Positions 34,243 through 44,985 of a DNA stretch of 64,000 nt are shown here, one piece after another. Source of the DNA: Strongylocentrotus purpuratus. Taxonomy: Eukaryota > Echinodermata > Echinoidea > Camarodonta > Strongylocentrotidae. The stretch lies in the NCBI RefSeq assembly GCF_000002235.5, contig NW_022145606.1, positions 46,487,274 to 46,551,273 of the forward strand, written 5' to 3'. Each line of letters starts with the position of its first letter. Positions within the stretch are counted from its first letter, which is position 1. A program made the translations under genes and the position numbers. The notes beneath the pieces are model-generated. The model did no database searches. It was not told where the DNA came from and saw only the letters and a list, made by a program, of their open reading frames with translations.

Positions 34243-35772
34243 TAAGGTATATAAAACACTGATTTCCTTTCCAATTCAAAATATAACTGGGAATTCTTAA
34301 AAACTTCAAAGGATCTCGTACATACATGTTATGCACATGCGACAAATAAAAGCTTAAATTGTTTGTTTATATACACCAACATTACAAGTCTAACAATATA
34401 AACGTACATAGAGCAAATCAATATGACATGAAATAATTTATCTTTAAATTAGTAAAATAAATTTAAATAGAACATTAAATTCACAACGTTGGGCTATAGA
34501 CTAACATAACATTCTTCTCCCCCTCCCCTTAATACATCGGGGGTTCCTTGCTACCGGTATAGTGTAACGATCTAAAATATGATCTATAGTTTCAAACTAA
34601 ATCATCGGTATCTATTTCACTGTCATATTTACTCTGTTTACCTTGCAACGCACATAGTACAGGCATTTCTAAATATTTTTGTAACGATATAAATATATAT
34701 ACAATATATATGCCCAATAAAAATAAAGCTAATCATTAAGCTGCGTGTATTAGGATTCAAATGTAAACCAAGAACAAATAAAATGGCACTCTTGAATCTT
34801 TTACCTTTTCTCAAAAGGCCCGTCATCTTTTTCTCTCTCTTCACTCTGTCGAGTTCCCCAGCTTGTTCCTTTGAATTTCTCATTTTCTGTCTTTATAATT
34901 AGAAATATTTGTTTAAATTTATTATAGATTTGAGGTGCGTTCATAGGTGAAACAATTTTTCTTAATTTATAATCTTCGTTTTGTTCCTTGTCCATTTTTG
35001 TGAATGTATTTAATTTTTTAAATATAATTTTGAACAATGCAAATACGTAAATCTTAAAAGTATCAGTCTTTGGACTGAGTCAAAGGAAATTGTAATAAAC
35101 GTAGCCGAATGAATAAGTGAAATATAAATGCATAATAAGCAAAGATAGATAGAAAGAGTTGCGGGAATTAGGGATTGTACAGCGTAAGACCCCTTAAAAG
35201 TAATAAATGTTATACGTACAGATCCAGTAAACAACTATGGGTATATACAAATAAATGAGGTTCTAAAATTATAAAAGTATCCTTAACAAAACAAACAAAG
35301 AAACACAAATACCATCTTAACCAATACATGAAATAATTGAATTAAATTGAATTAATTTATTATCATGCACAAAATAAAATGAAGGCATAAAAATCGTCTT
35401 ATGGCTCACATTTGTATAAAATATAACAAAACATTAACATATCATAGACAAAAAACTACAAAATAACATAGATAACATAACAATGCAATATAATTTACCC
35501 TCTCTGTTGTGAGCCAGGGGAATTATTTGATTATTTGTACTTCCCTGACTCCCAACAGACAATACTAACTTAAATAAATTGCAGAAAAGGTACATGACAA
35601 CAATCAATGTCACATTAATAGAACAAGTCACAGCCAAGATCTAAAATCAATTATTCATCAATTGTTACGAATTTCAGATACAAATGTCTATTTTTGGTAG
35701 CGGACATAAACTAAACGTACATCATACTGGATGACAAAGAGGAGGGACAAGGTAGAGAACGAAAGAGAGAAA

Positions 35773-35810
35773 GGGAGAAAGGGGAAGAGAGAGAGAGAGA
35801 GAGAGAGAGG
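35773..35810. repeat. (GA)n-rich tract
   Basis: GGGAGAAAGGGG followed by a GA dinucleotide run inside module 4. It is only partly shared with the other modules. Confidence 0.7.
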
Positions 35811-36497
35811 AACAGTTCAGTGGGAGATGATACATATACAATTTCATTGAAAACATTGCTTTGTAATAGACATCATTTATATTGCACCTGTGCGTAGTAC
35901 TGTTACATATATGAAACACTGCTATGCATGCCAAGAAATACAAATACAACTGTATGTTAGTACATGTACATATAGATGGTAGATACACTGTACAGTTGAA
36001 AACAAATTTATGTCGGATAGAAGAGGCGAGAAGAGAGACGAGAAAGAAATAATTAAACAACCTTGGACAAATTGCATATCTATAATTCTCTTTGCATATT
36101 TCAAAACAAACGTTTTCAGATACATTATAATATGTTGAGAACAATACGTTGCCGCTACCATGAACACTAAGATACTCTTTCTAGTATTACACATATCATT
36201 AAAGGAGGCAGCTGCCCATCCCCCGTAATAGCAGGAATATGCCTGGCTGTGTATTATATTTACAATGTATGCTTTCAGTCGATTAGAAGGTGTGCTACCT
36301 CCTCCCCTCGTCTTTGATTTTGATTATCTACCTGCATCTGTCTATAAAATAACCGCCATTTGCAATAACGAGCGCAACAACTTCATACTAAATAAGCATA
36401 AACGTCACGTAGTCCACTGTAGACGGCATAATAAAATTGGTCAACATAATGATAGCATTATAATAGAGCAGAATCTAGACCGACTATTTGATTTAAA

Positions 36498-38269
36498 TCA
36501 CAATTCTGCACAGGATGTCTCATAGAAGATATATAACATATCACGAGTGCAGAAAGCAATCTCTCCTGTATTCAATGCTTGCAAAAAGCCGTAATATGAT
36601 TTCGTTATCTTAAAATCAGTGATAATGTTTTTGATGTATTTGAGCTCTTTGGTGTACTGAACAATGCTCACTAGACGCCGATCACGCTTAACCCATGCAA
36701 TGATAACTGAATCATCCTGACACACAGCAGGGTAAGAGTAATCATCACCTTTGCGGATGCTATGAATGATAGCACCAGACACATCGTTGATCACTTCTAC
36801 CTGAGACCGAAAGTGGAAATTAGATGTACTCGTACTAACGACAATCGTTTGATTGGATGTCAGCGCAAACATCTCGTTTGGTACAAATCCGTCACACGTT
36901 ATCTCTCTAATTGCCTTCCCCCCTTCTGGCTTAAATACCTGTATTTTCGTGCATTCATCGTAACCTATGAAGATTAGTCCATCCTTGCCTACAGTAAGAC
37001 CACCACATACACCTTTCGTAACATCCTTTGTTTCAAACGTTACATCAAGCTTTTCACAAAGCTCTGTGTACAAGGAAATTTTGTTTTGAGTGTCGCGTAT
37101 GACGTATCCACCATCAGGCATGAAGTGTAAGGCACCAACATTTACCGATTTCAGAACGGTATCTTGTATGATGCCCTCAGAAGAATATATGACTATTCCT
37201 CCATCTCCACAACCAACAGCTATCTCATTCTTTGGTGACAATACCACCTCCTTCATGTTTTTTCCAGCAGGTAATGGAACTTCCGTGCGCAGAACCCATT
37301 TGGACTTCGTATGTGTAGGGACCACCCTGGTATGTGTTAGCTGGCCTAACTGGAGTTCATCCGATCCCTGACTCTTGAAGCCAATTCTTTCACCTTCCTC
37401 AGCAGTTCTTCTGGGCAGCTCCTCATCTGGCCTGATCCGGTTCAGAAGCTCTTCCAGCTGTTCACACGTCGCTTTATGTGCGGTCAGAGCATCTGTCTGG
37501 AGAGGAAAACTAAGACCATTCTTAACCAAGTCCAGAACCTTCTTAGTCTCGTATATCTGCTTACGAATCGGCTTCTCCACGTCTCTCAACGAAGTCCTAA
37601 GTTTCCCTAGCTTGTGCTCAACTTCATTTTTCAACACCCTCTTTCTTTCCTTCAATTTCTCAACTAATTCCTCAAAAGTCGCATCTATTTCGCAATTGAG
37701 TCGTTCCTGTACGTTGTGCACCCTTTTACGCTGGTCCTCGATGAAAGTAAAATACTTGTCAACGTTGCGTATTGTTGCATCCGCTTCTGATGCAAGTGTG
37801 TCGACATGATTCTTTTGCTCGGTTTCATGTTCGCCTGCTTCCAGGATAGTGTGAGCATCCTTTGCATGCTCTAATAAGCCGCACTTGCAGCAGACATACT
37901 TGTTACAGTTGACACAAAAACATTCTTCGCCGTAGTTCGGATGTTTTCGACATTTGTTCCATTTTCTTTGCAATGAATCATTTTCTTGATTACTGTTGGA
38001 GCAGACCCGGCCCTGTGTCTCCACATCTTCAACAAGTGATCTGACTGTTATGTTTGATGGCAGTCTACCGACGTTTTTACCAAGAACCGAAGTCTTCTTC
38101 CTGCACGTAGGACACGACAACTTTCCACGATACTCGAGGAGAGTCTCAAGACAACCCTTGCAGAAGGTATGGGAGCAGGTCAGGATCTTGGGTTCCTTGA
38201 AGAAGCTCAGGCAGATAGGACATTCGAGGTTCTATGGAAAGCCTCATGCTTCAAGGAAGTAGCCATCAT
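36498..38269 (-). pseudogene. TRIM-like RBCC gene, copy C (frameshifted, 3' truncated)
   Basis: Same architecture as copies A, B and D, but one base is missing at about 38232-38234: copies B and D read GGTTCTTATGG on the plus strand, this copy GGTTCTATGG. After ATGATGG the reading frame leaves the family at about codon 13, before the first RING cysteine. The downstream frame is open from about 38236 to 36498, starts right after a TAG, and has no ATG until the propeller region. At the 3' end about 350 bp present in copy A (13800-14148) are gone. The native stop is lost and the protein would end YETSCAEL. Otherwise it is uninterrupted and most like copy A, so inactivation looks recent. A sequencing error at the single base cannot be excluded, but the 3' deletion is independent support. 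Confidence 0.8.
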
Positions 38270-38700
38270 TGACAACTCAAGCACACGACCTGAGGAAGAA
38301 GAAAAACATTGTGAATTAATCGGCCAACTCAATCTTAAGTGTGAAATATTTTGTAAATACTTAGCTGGCTATTATTGCACTGAAAAATGTTAAAATAATG
38401 CATTCCATGATTAATAGGGCCTGCCCGGTAAAACATTATTAAATTACTTTACGCTTCTTCTTTAGCACTTACGTTACGAAGTAGCTCTAACTGCGACTAT
38501 GCTTTCAGTAAGAGGCGTATGATAATGGATCATTCAGCAATGCAGTTCTGTGGGAAATTTTTGTTTTAATTGAGTGAGAATTCCTACTGATATTCATGAC
38601 AGGAAACATTATATTTTACCTTCGCACAGCGAACCGTTTACCCACACACATCTCAGCAATCTCTCTCGTCATAACAAGTTAAATATTTAAAGTATGATTT
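38270..38700 (-). other. 5' flank of pseudogene C with retained splice acceptor
   Basis: TTTTTCTTCTTCCTCAG ends at 38290 on the minus strand, 20 nt before the old start codon. Similarity to the flanks of A and module 1 continues to about 38690. Confidence 0.55.
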
Positions 38701-38869
38701 TTTTTTTCTTCCCCTTAAGGTTGTAATTCCCGCTCATGAATATTTTTTGAATAAACACTGGTACTACCTGGCACTGGTACTGTTTGATTACGGTCATATC
38801 TATTTTCTTATGCCATACTCGAGTTATGCGTACCTAATATCTGTATTTCATTGGGGTATTATGCACATT

Positions 38870-39505
38870 GAAACTCAACTGGGTGAACTATCTAAGTATA
38901 CTTTTAAGAACGTTTTTAATGTTGTATTACACATATCTTGCTACTTTCATCTCATGTCTCTTTTACTTTCCTTCATTTGTTCTTCTATTCTGATCTTTCA
39001 CATCCTAATCTTCCTCTTGTACACTATTATTGCTTCTCCTCTCTACCAACTCTCCCTCCATCATGTTTCAACCTTTACCTCAACTCTGTTCAGTTCTTGC
39101 TCCCTTCGACTTAATTCCTCTCATTCTTACTACACTTTACTTTGTTCTGTTTTCTTTTATCTCCGCTCCTATTACTTTTGTTTCTTTCTATTTCTAACTA
39201 TCTGCTATATGTTTTCTGGTTTACCTGTCCCTGTAATGTTTTCTACTGGGCTTTGTTGTCTCAAACTGTGGTGTGTTTATCTATTTCCTGCTTACTTTGT
39301 TATGCACATGTATTGTTATGTTAACTTTTTCAAAGGTATGTCTTAAAAAATATATATATATTTGTAATTTGATATTCTCTTCTGTGAGTCTATGTTAATA
39401 TAATGCCTGTTTGAACTCTTTTTTAAAGAAACAGCCAGAGAATTTTTTTGTATGCCAATTGTGGATTGGTATTGTGCATGACCAATAAATCAAACTGAAA
39501 TTCAA
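38870..39505 (+). mobile_element. Single-unit version of the satellite source element
   Basis: 38880-38990 matches the left flank of the big array (1460-1560), about 38975-39065 is one copy of the 88-bp unit, and 39060-39500 matches 9296-9740, ending in CATGACCAATAAATCAAACTG. It sits next to TRIM 5'-flank sequence just as in module 1, so the two loci are paralogous positions: one with a single unit, one with about 88. Confidence 0.7.
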
Positions 39506-39928
39506 GCGGCGACCGAGCAGGCTACTTATCGGTCGGTCGCCGCTCTGATTTGTGACCATAGCTTTAGAAATTGCTTGTGACAAGCTCGTGGCGCAACTTT
39601 CTCTATCCTACTAGCTATATGAAAATCGAGCCAGTGCCATCATTATTTTAGGTATACAAACAACGAATCCTTAAAAATACTATGACTGTCCCTTTTGCAG
39701 CAAACATCGAATTCTGTAGAACTTTGCAGGAATTGTAAATATGTCATGTATGTCTGTGAAATGTAAATATTAGCAGTGTCCTAGTATTCAAATTATGCAA
39801 GGAAACCCGTTTACCTTCTAGATTTCACTGTCAGACACTATTGAGTGACGACTACCTTCTTTTTTTCTTTGGTAATAACATACATGAAATGAGCTGTAAA
39901 GGGTACATGAGCATTTGCCTACATCAAT

Positions 39929-40350
39929 GAGTGCGTTTAAGCTCAATTTTGAAGGCAGAATGAGCGATTTGAATCGCTCATCGTAATCGCAATTTTACGC
40001 TGTACTGTTTATGCTCACTTCTCTGGCTCCTCCGGGCATGATTCTGGCTCAGAGCCAGAATCATGCTTGGAGGAGCCAGAGAAGTGCAGTGCAGAGTCTG
40101 CAGTAGGGGTCAGTGTGTTGACCCCATTTAAGCGTGTTTACAAATGTGTGTGCGTTTATGCTTCCCCAGAATCGCTGATTTTGCAGAATCGCCAATCGTA
40201 AACGCACCTTTTTGTGAGTTTACGATCGGCGATTACGATCGACGTTTTTCGGTGATTCTACAAAAATGATAAAGGACGCAAACGTGTTTTGAACTAAACG
40301 CGTAACAGATGCCTAATTCTGACCAGAAAAAGTTGAGCATAAACGTACCC
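39929..40350. mobile_element. 422-bp TIR MITE with nested hairpins
   Basis: Ends are GAGTGCGTTTAAGCTCAATT and, inward from the right, GGGTACGTTTATGCTCAACT. The paralogue at about 43238 is an empty site (CATCAATAACC); AAT appears on both sides, suggesting a 3-bp duplication. The interior holds TGAGCGATT-TG-AATCGCTCA at 39961-39980 and a larger hairpin at 40016-40086. Confidence 0.65.
40016..40086. repeat. 35-bp-arm hairpin inside the MITE
   Basis: Arms 40016-40050 and 40052-40086 are complementary except for two positions, centred on 40051. Core words are GGCTCCTCC and GATTCTGGCTC. Confidence 0.9.
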
Positions 40351-40445
40351 AATAACCCACTTTTGTAATGGCAAAAAGTAGACTGATTGAATCTTTGCGC
40401 AGCATAAAACGTACGACCGTTCGGTACAATGGTCTGAAAATCAGA

Positions 40446-41457
40446 TTATTACTTACTGGCTCTATAGCTCAAATGTCGATTCGACAACTGATAGTTGTTA
40501 TTTTCCCACTTAAACACATTTTCAAGCCCCCCTTTTTTAGGGAAGTTCTAAATTAGTATTATCTTTCAAATGCCGTTGGAATTTAACCTTTTCATTTTTG
40601 GGCCTGCAAATGAGACATAGTACCTTTAATACATGCATAACAGCAACAGAGCAAAATGAATTTAAGTAAAATCGGATAACTAATAGGGAAGTTATGAATT
40701 TTTGAAAAAGTGTGAAAAACTATGGAACAAGTATCTACCAATGTCTAAAATTTGATATTTCTCTTTGAGATTTCCCTTTGTAGGCGCCCCTCTTTTCCAG
40801 AAAGTATCAATTTCTTGTCGGATTAGCCTTTTAATAATTTTCATCTCTTTACAGAAAACAGATTATTTGGGCATATACATACCTTCGTCTAGGTAACATA
40901 CAGTCTTGCATTCATCTGTTGGCTTAACTTCCTATGAAATAATCCACAATTGATTCTTGTCCCGTTACTAACAGGGCAAGTGACTTGTCCGTACTCCTTG
41001 TCGTAAGATAATTTCGGAAAATAACAAAATGTTTCAGATAGTGCGTGACGGCCTACGTGCATGACGTGTCTGGGTACGCTAGACATCGAAGGGGGTGTCA
41101 GTGCCACTATTTGCATATTTCAAATCATGACCCGCGCACAACCAATCAACGTACGATGCAGTTGTTTGCAAAGTAAAATAATTACTACCGGCTATCACTT
41201 AACAATCTATTTGGCCAAGGTTCCGTTTTTATGGTTAAATATTGATATTGACAACGTCACATGATATATTTAATATCTTGATGGTGTTAGCGTTGTATTG
41301 ACGATAACATGTCTCCATTATAAAGCGGAAGAAAGATCATGTAAAGCAGCAGACGACGTTTATTTTTTTGAATGCGTTACCATATATAAAAATCATAAAG
41401 GCAAGCTTAGCCCAAACGCGAGCAAAGATGTCGACGAATTATATAGTTAGTAGGGCA
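40446..41457. other. Unassigned spacer
   Basis: AT-rich, with no gene recognised. The AAAATCGGATAACTAATAGG segment near 40668 resembles invertebrate DNA-transposon interiors, but I could not find its ends. Confidence 0.4.
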
Positions 41458-42558
41458 CAGGGGCGGCGATTTCTTTTCATGACCGGGGGGAGGGGACGAA
41501 ATGCGAGGAACGAGGGAGGAGTGACGTAATGAGCCAAAACGTTTTTTTGGGGGGAGGGGAGAAAAAAATCCGCATCATCATCGCTCTTACATGTAACATG
41601 CAGGCCCCGCGGAACCGTTTTTAAAAGTTGGAGGGGGGTGGGTTCAAGGTGGGGGTCAAGGGGCGGAGCCCCATGAAGCTCAGAGTTTTTAGGCATTTAA
41701 TAAGGGTCAGATGAGCATATTTTGATACCTTATTTGTGACACTTGCATGCAGGTCACTAATCGTACTGGGGTCCAGGGGGCGAAGCTCCCCAGAAGCTCA
41801 GCGGTTTTAGGCATTTAATTACGATCAGATGAGCATCCAGGGGCCGCCTTATAGGGCCCTTGGTGGGGTTTAGGGGGCGGAGCCCCCGTAAGCTCAGGGT
41901 TTTAGGCTTTTGAATATGGTCAGATGACCATCCAGAGGCCCGCTTAGGGCCCTAGTTGGGTTCAGGGGGCGGAGCCCCCGGAAGCTCAGGTGTTTTAGGA
42001 ATTTAATTATGGTCAGCTGAGTAACCAGGGACAAGCCTTAGGGCCCTTAGTGAGGTACAGGGGGCAGAGCCCCCGGAAGCTTGGGGAAAATCATGCCATT
42101 TCAGTAACATTTGTAAATTAATAACTGGTATCGAATTAGAAATAAACCACGTTTGAATTTTATCGGGGGGGGGGGGACTGCCCAAAGCACGAGTGAGTGA
42201 GCATAGTGAACGAGAGGGGTCAAAGTAAATTATATTCCTTAGCAAAACTATAGCATGAAAACAAACAAAATACCTGTTTCACACTTCACTTTTCTACAAT
42301 ATTAATTGTACATTTTGAAGGATATTATGCGAGGGAGCATAGCTCCCGAGCCAGAAGATTTTTGCATTTTTATTTGTCTTAACGCTGCACTCTTGGGCCC
42401 TCCAAAGCCTAATAGTGTGTTGCAGTCTTTAGTCAGTATTTGCTGTACATTATTTTTGTGTACTTTTTCAAATTTTCCGGGGGGGACGATCCCCCCTACA
42501 AAAATCGAGGGGGGGGGGGACGTGTCCCCCCCCGTCCCTCCCGGGATCGCCGCCCCTG
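41458..42558. mobile_element. hAT-like non-autonomous element (1101 bp)
   Basis: Terminal inverted repeats CAGGGGCGGCGAT, flanked by a perfect 8-bp duplication GTAGGGCA at 41450-41457 and 42559-42566. Eight-bp duplications and CAGGGG termini are hAT characters. The interior contains five tandem hairpin units (41655-42085), G-rich and C-rich tracts, and no transposase reading. Its GC content differs sharply from the surroundings. Confidence 0.8.
41655..42085. repeat. Five tandem units with GGGGGCGGAGCCCCC hairpins
   Basis: Units start near 41660, 41772, 41868, 41956 and 42056, about 90-110 bp apart. Each has GGGGCGGAGCCCC or a near copy, followed by GAAGCTCAG and TTTTAGG. The core is a perfect palindromic stem in most units. 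They may be subterminal protein-binding repeats of the element. Confidence 0.8.
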
Positions 42559-42731
42559 GTAGGGCAATTTAAGAAATTACTTGTGACAAGCGCGTGCCAC
42601 AACTTTCTCTCTTCTACTAGCTAAACGTCAACCGAGCCAGTGAAATCACTATTTTAAGTAATCAAACAAGTATTTCGAGTCCTTACAGATACATTTGCAG
42701 CCAACATCAAACTCTGTAGAACTGTGCAGGA

Positions 42732-43038
42732 CAGGGGCGTAAATCCGTACCGAGGAGTGGGGGGATTATCGGCGATAGGGGGGGGTTTAACATTTATAAC
42801 GACTCAGCCGACCGCTGAATAAGCGGGGTGGGGGGGGGGGGTAAGAGGACTTTTTTTTTGTTGTTGTTTGGTCTCCAAAAAATCGCATCGACTCAGTCGA
42901 CCGCTGAATAAGCGAATAAGCATTTTTTTTTCAGGGGGGGATGATATCAGGGGGGGGATGTTTGTACAGGCCATCCCCCCCCCCCCCTACTTCAAGCCAG
43001 GGGGGGGGGGGGATGCAGCCCCCCCATTTACGCCCCTG
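42732..43038. mobile_element. hAT-like MITE (307 bp)
   Basis: Terminal inverted repeats CAGGGGCGTAAAT, flanked by GTGCAGGA at 42724-42731 and 43039-43046. The paralogue at about 39721-39734 (TTTGCAGGAATT) is the empty site. Internal GACTCAG/CGACCGCTGAATAAGC segments occur twice, amid long poly-G and poly-C runs. Confidence 0.85.
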
Positions 43039-43344
43039 GTGCAGGAATTATGAATATGTCATGTATATCCTATCTGTGAAATGTAAACATTAACAGTGTC
43101 CTTGTATTCAAATAATGCAAGGAAGCCCGTTTACCTTCTAAAATTCACTGTCAGACAATATTGAGTGACTGACTACCTTCTTTTTTGGGGGTAACAACAT
43201 ACATGAAATGAGCTGTAACAGGTACATGAGCATTTGTCTACATCAATAACCTACTACTTGTAATGGCCAAAATTAAATTGATTTAATCTGTGTGCACCAC
43301 AAAAGGTACGACCATTCGATAAAAGCGTCTGAACAGTACGATCA

Positions 43345-44985
43345 GATGAAAATATATTTAATCCTGAAAAATAATAATCACAGTTTTAAAAGAGATCACC
43401 ATTACAGGCCTACATTACACAACTTGTTTTTAAATTGAAGGTGAATAAAGATATTTATCGAAGAAATATCCGATAGTAGACTTCAAGCAAGAACTTTTGC
43501 AAGTCAAACACGTTGATCAACTCAGAGGGCGCTGTGTACTTATTGGTCACGACATGGATTAAGGTAACCGTTGCTCCTGAATAGAGTCCAAAGATCACTC
43601 TCATTTCAGTAAAGCCCCCCCCCCCCCCCTCTTCTGGATAAGAATAATGAGCAGTGGCGTAATTATGGGGGAAAGGGGTGCAAGGAGGAAGGAAAGGCGC
43701 TACACACAAAAAGGTGAGACCGAGGGGGGGGGGGGTGGGGGGTTTAGGGCAAAGAAGGTGAACTTGAGATGATATAAGGAGATACTATGCTCGAGAATGA
43801 CCTTTATATATTATATGTATGTGAATACACCTCTAACAACAGAATATGTTAAAGCAATGTCACGATTTGATTTAATATTGAGTATTAAACCTTTAAACAG
43901 AAAATTATTCTCAATGTTTATTGTTTGTGAATATCATCCCTGTAACAGTGGCTTCATAATCTCGTTATCTTTATCATATTTATAACACAAGGTAAAACAT
44001 GAAACAATCCGTGATTATTTTTTATCTAACAATTTAATGTTTAAGAGGATCAGTATAATACGCATACAAAAGAAAAGAGTATCTCCATCATAATATGATA
44101 CTCTGAGATTGAATTAAAAAATATATATGTATGTGCAAAATTTGCTTACAAGCGTACCGATTTCATTGATTCTCTATTTATAATCTTATCGATTATTGTA
44201 TAATAGAAATGATTATTCTCACTTAGGTCGTAAAAGACCACTCCGTGAACAATTTGGGGTCCTGGGTTGAGTGAATGTTATTCTTTAAAAGAAATAGAGT
44301 TGAGAATTAATAGTAGTTTCAAGATCTTTGCTTATTCACTCTCAACAAAGTTAAAGGAAAGATGATTGTAGTGATGATAATTTTAATATTGATATCTATA
44401 GTAATAGCAATAATAACTTCTGGATTGATGAAGAAACAGCCATAAAACAGTGTTACTTAATAATTATTATTTTAATTGATAGTCGGTTTGGGGCATGCAA
44501 TTACTAGAGGCCTATGTGGGTTAGCCTATTATGTAAGCAGTTCTGCCGGTATTGAATTTGTGGGGTTTGCCTGAGAAACGAGTGCGTTGGGTATTGTATT
44601 GAATACAAACGTTTCAAGGTTGCCAGACACTGAATATATCGATTTATTTTACAGCGTATGACATATTCTAAATCAACATGTACGGAAATGTGAGGAGCTC
44701 TGATCTATACATGCTCTAGTTCTGTTTGAGGGGCGTCATTACATACATATATATGCTGCAAACTCCTGGATAATTATTTATGTTAATAGTTTCAAACAAC
44801 AGACTAAGTATAAATAGTCGACATAAAGTTCAGTCAAGGCATAAAAAGGCCTACCCGAACACTACTAGTACTACTAAACATACACAGTTGGTAAGTTATT
44901 CATCAGTACAGTAATAACAGGTAGATGTTAGCTGTAAGAACTCACACCTCCCTGGTAATACCTATTGTTGTGGGTCAAATCATGG
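43345..44985 (+). other. Inter-module DNA before module 5
   Basis: 43345-43700 is similar to 16770-17110. 43740-44720 is similar to 53800-54810. 44880-44985 is similar to 17290-17395. Poly-C and poly-G tracts occur at about 43615-43629 and 43723-43742. No gene found. Confidence 0.6.

Larger units (their letters stand above)
32735..36490. repeat. Module 4, non-coding block 3' of TRIM C
   Basis: 32735-33020 matches 18275-18530, and from 33555 it is colinear with 11060-13800. The part equivalent to about 18600-20730 is absent and replaced by AT-rich trinucleotide-like DNA. GCTTTCAGTCGATTAG recurs at about 36275. The hairpin minisatellite seen beside the other genes is missing, removed by the 3' deletion of copy C. 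Confidence 0.7.
39550..40445 (+). repeat. Tandem duplicate of 42567-43345
   Basis: Excluding a MITE in each copy, the sequence matches 42567-43345. Landmarks are CTTGTGACAAGC, CCGAGCCAGTG, TCTGTAGAACT and ACATACATGAAATGAGCTGT. No coding evidence. Confidence 0.65.
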
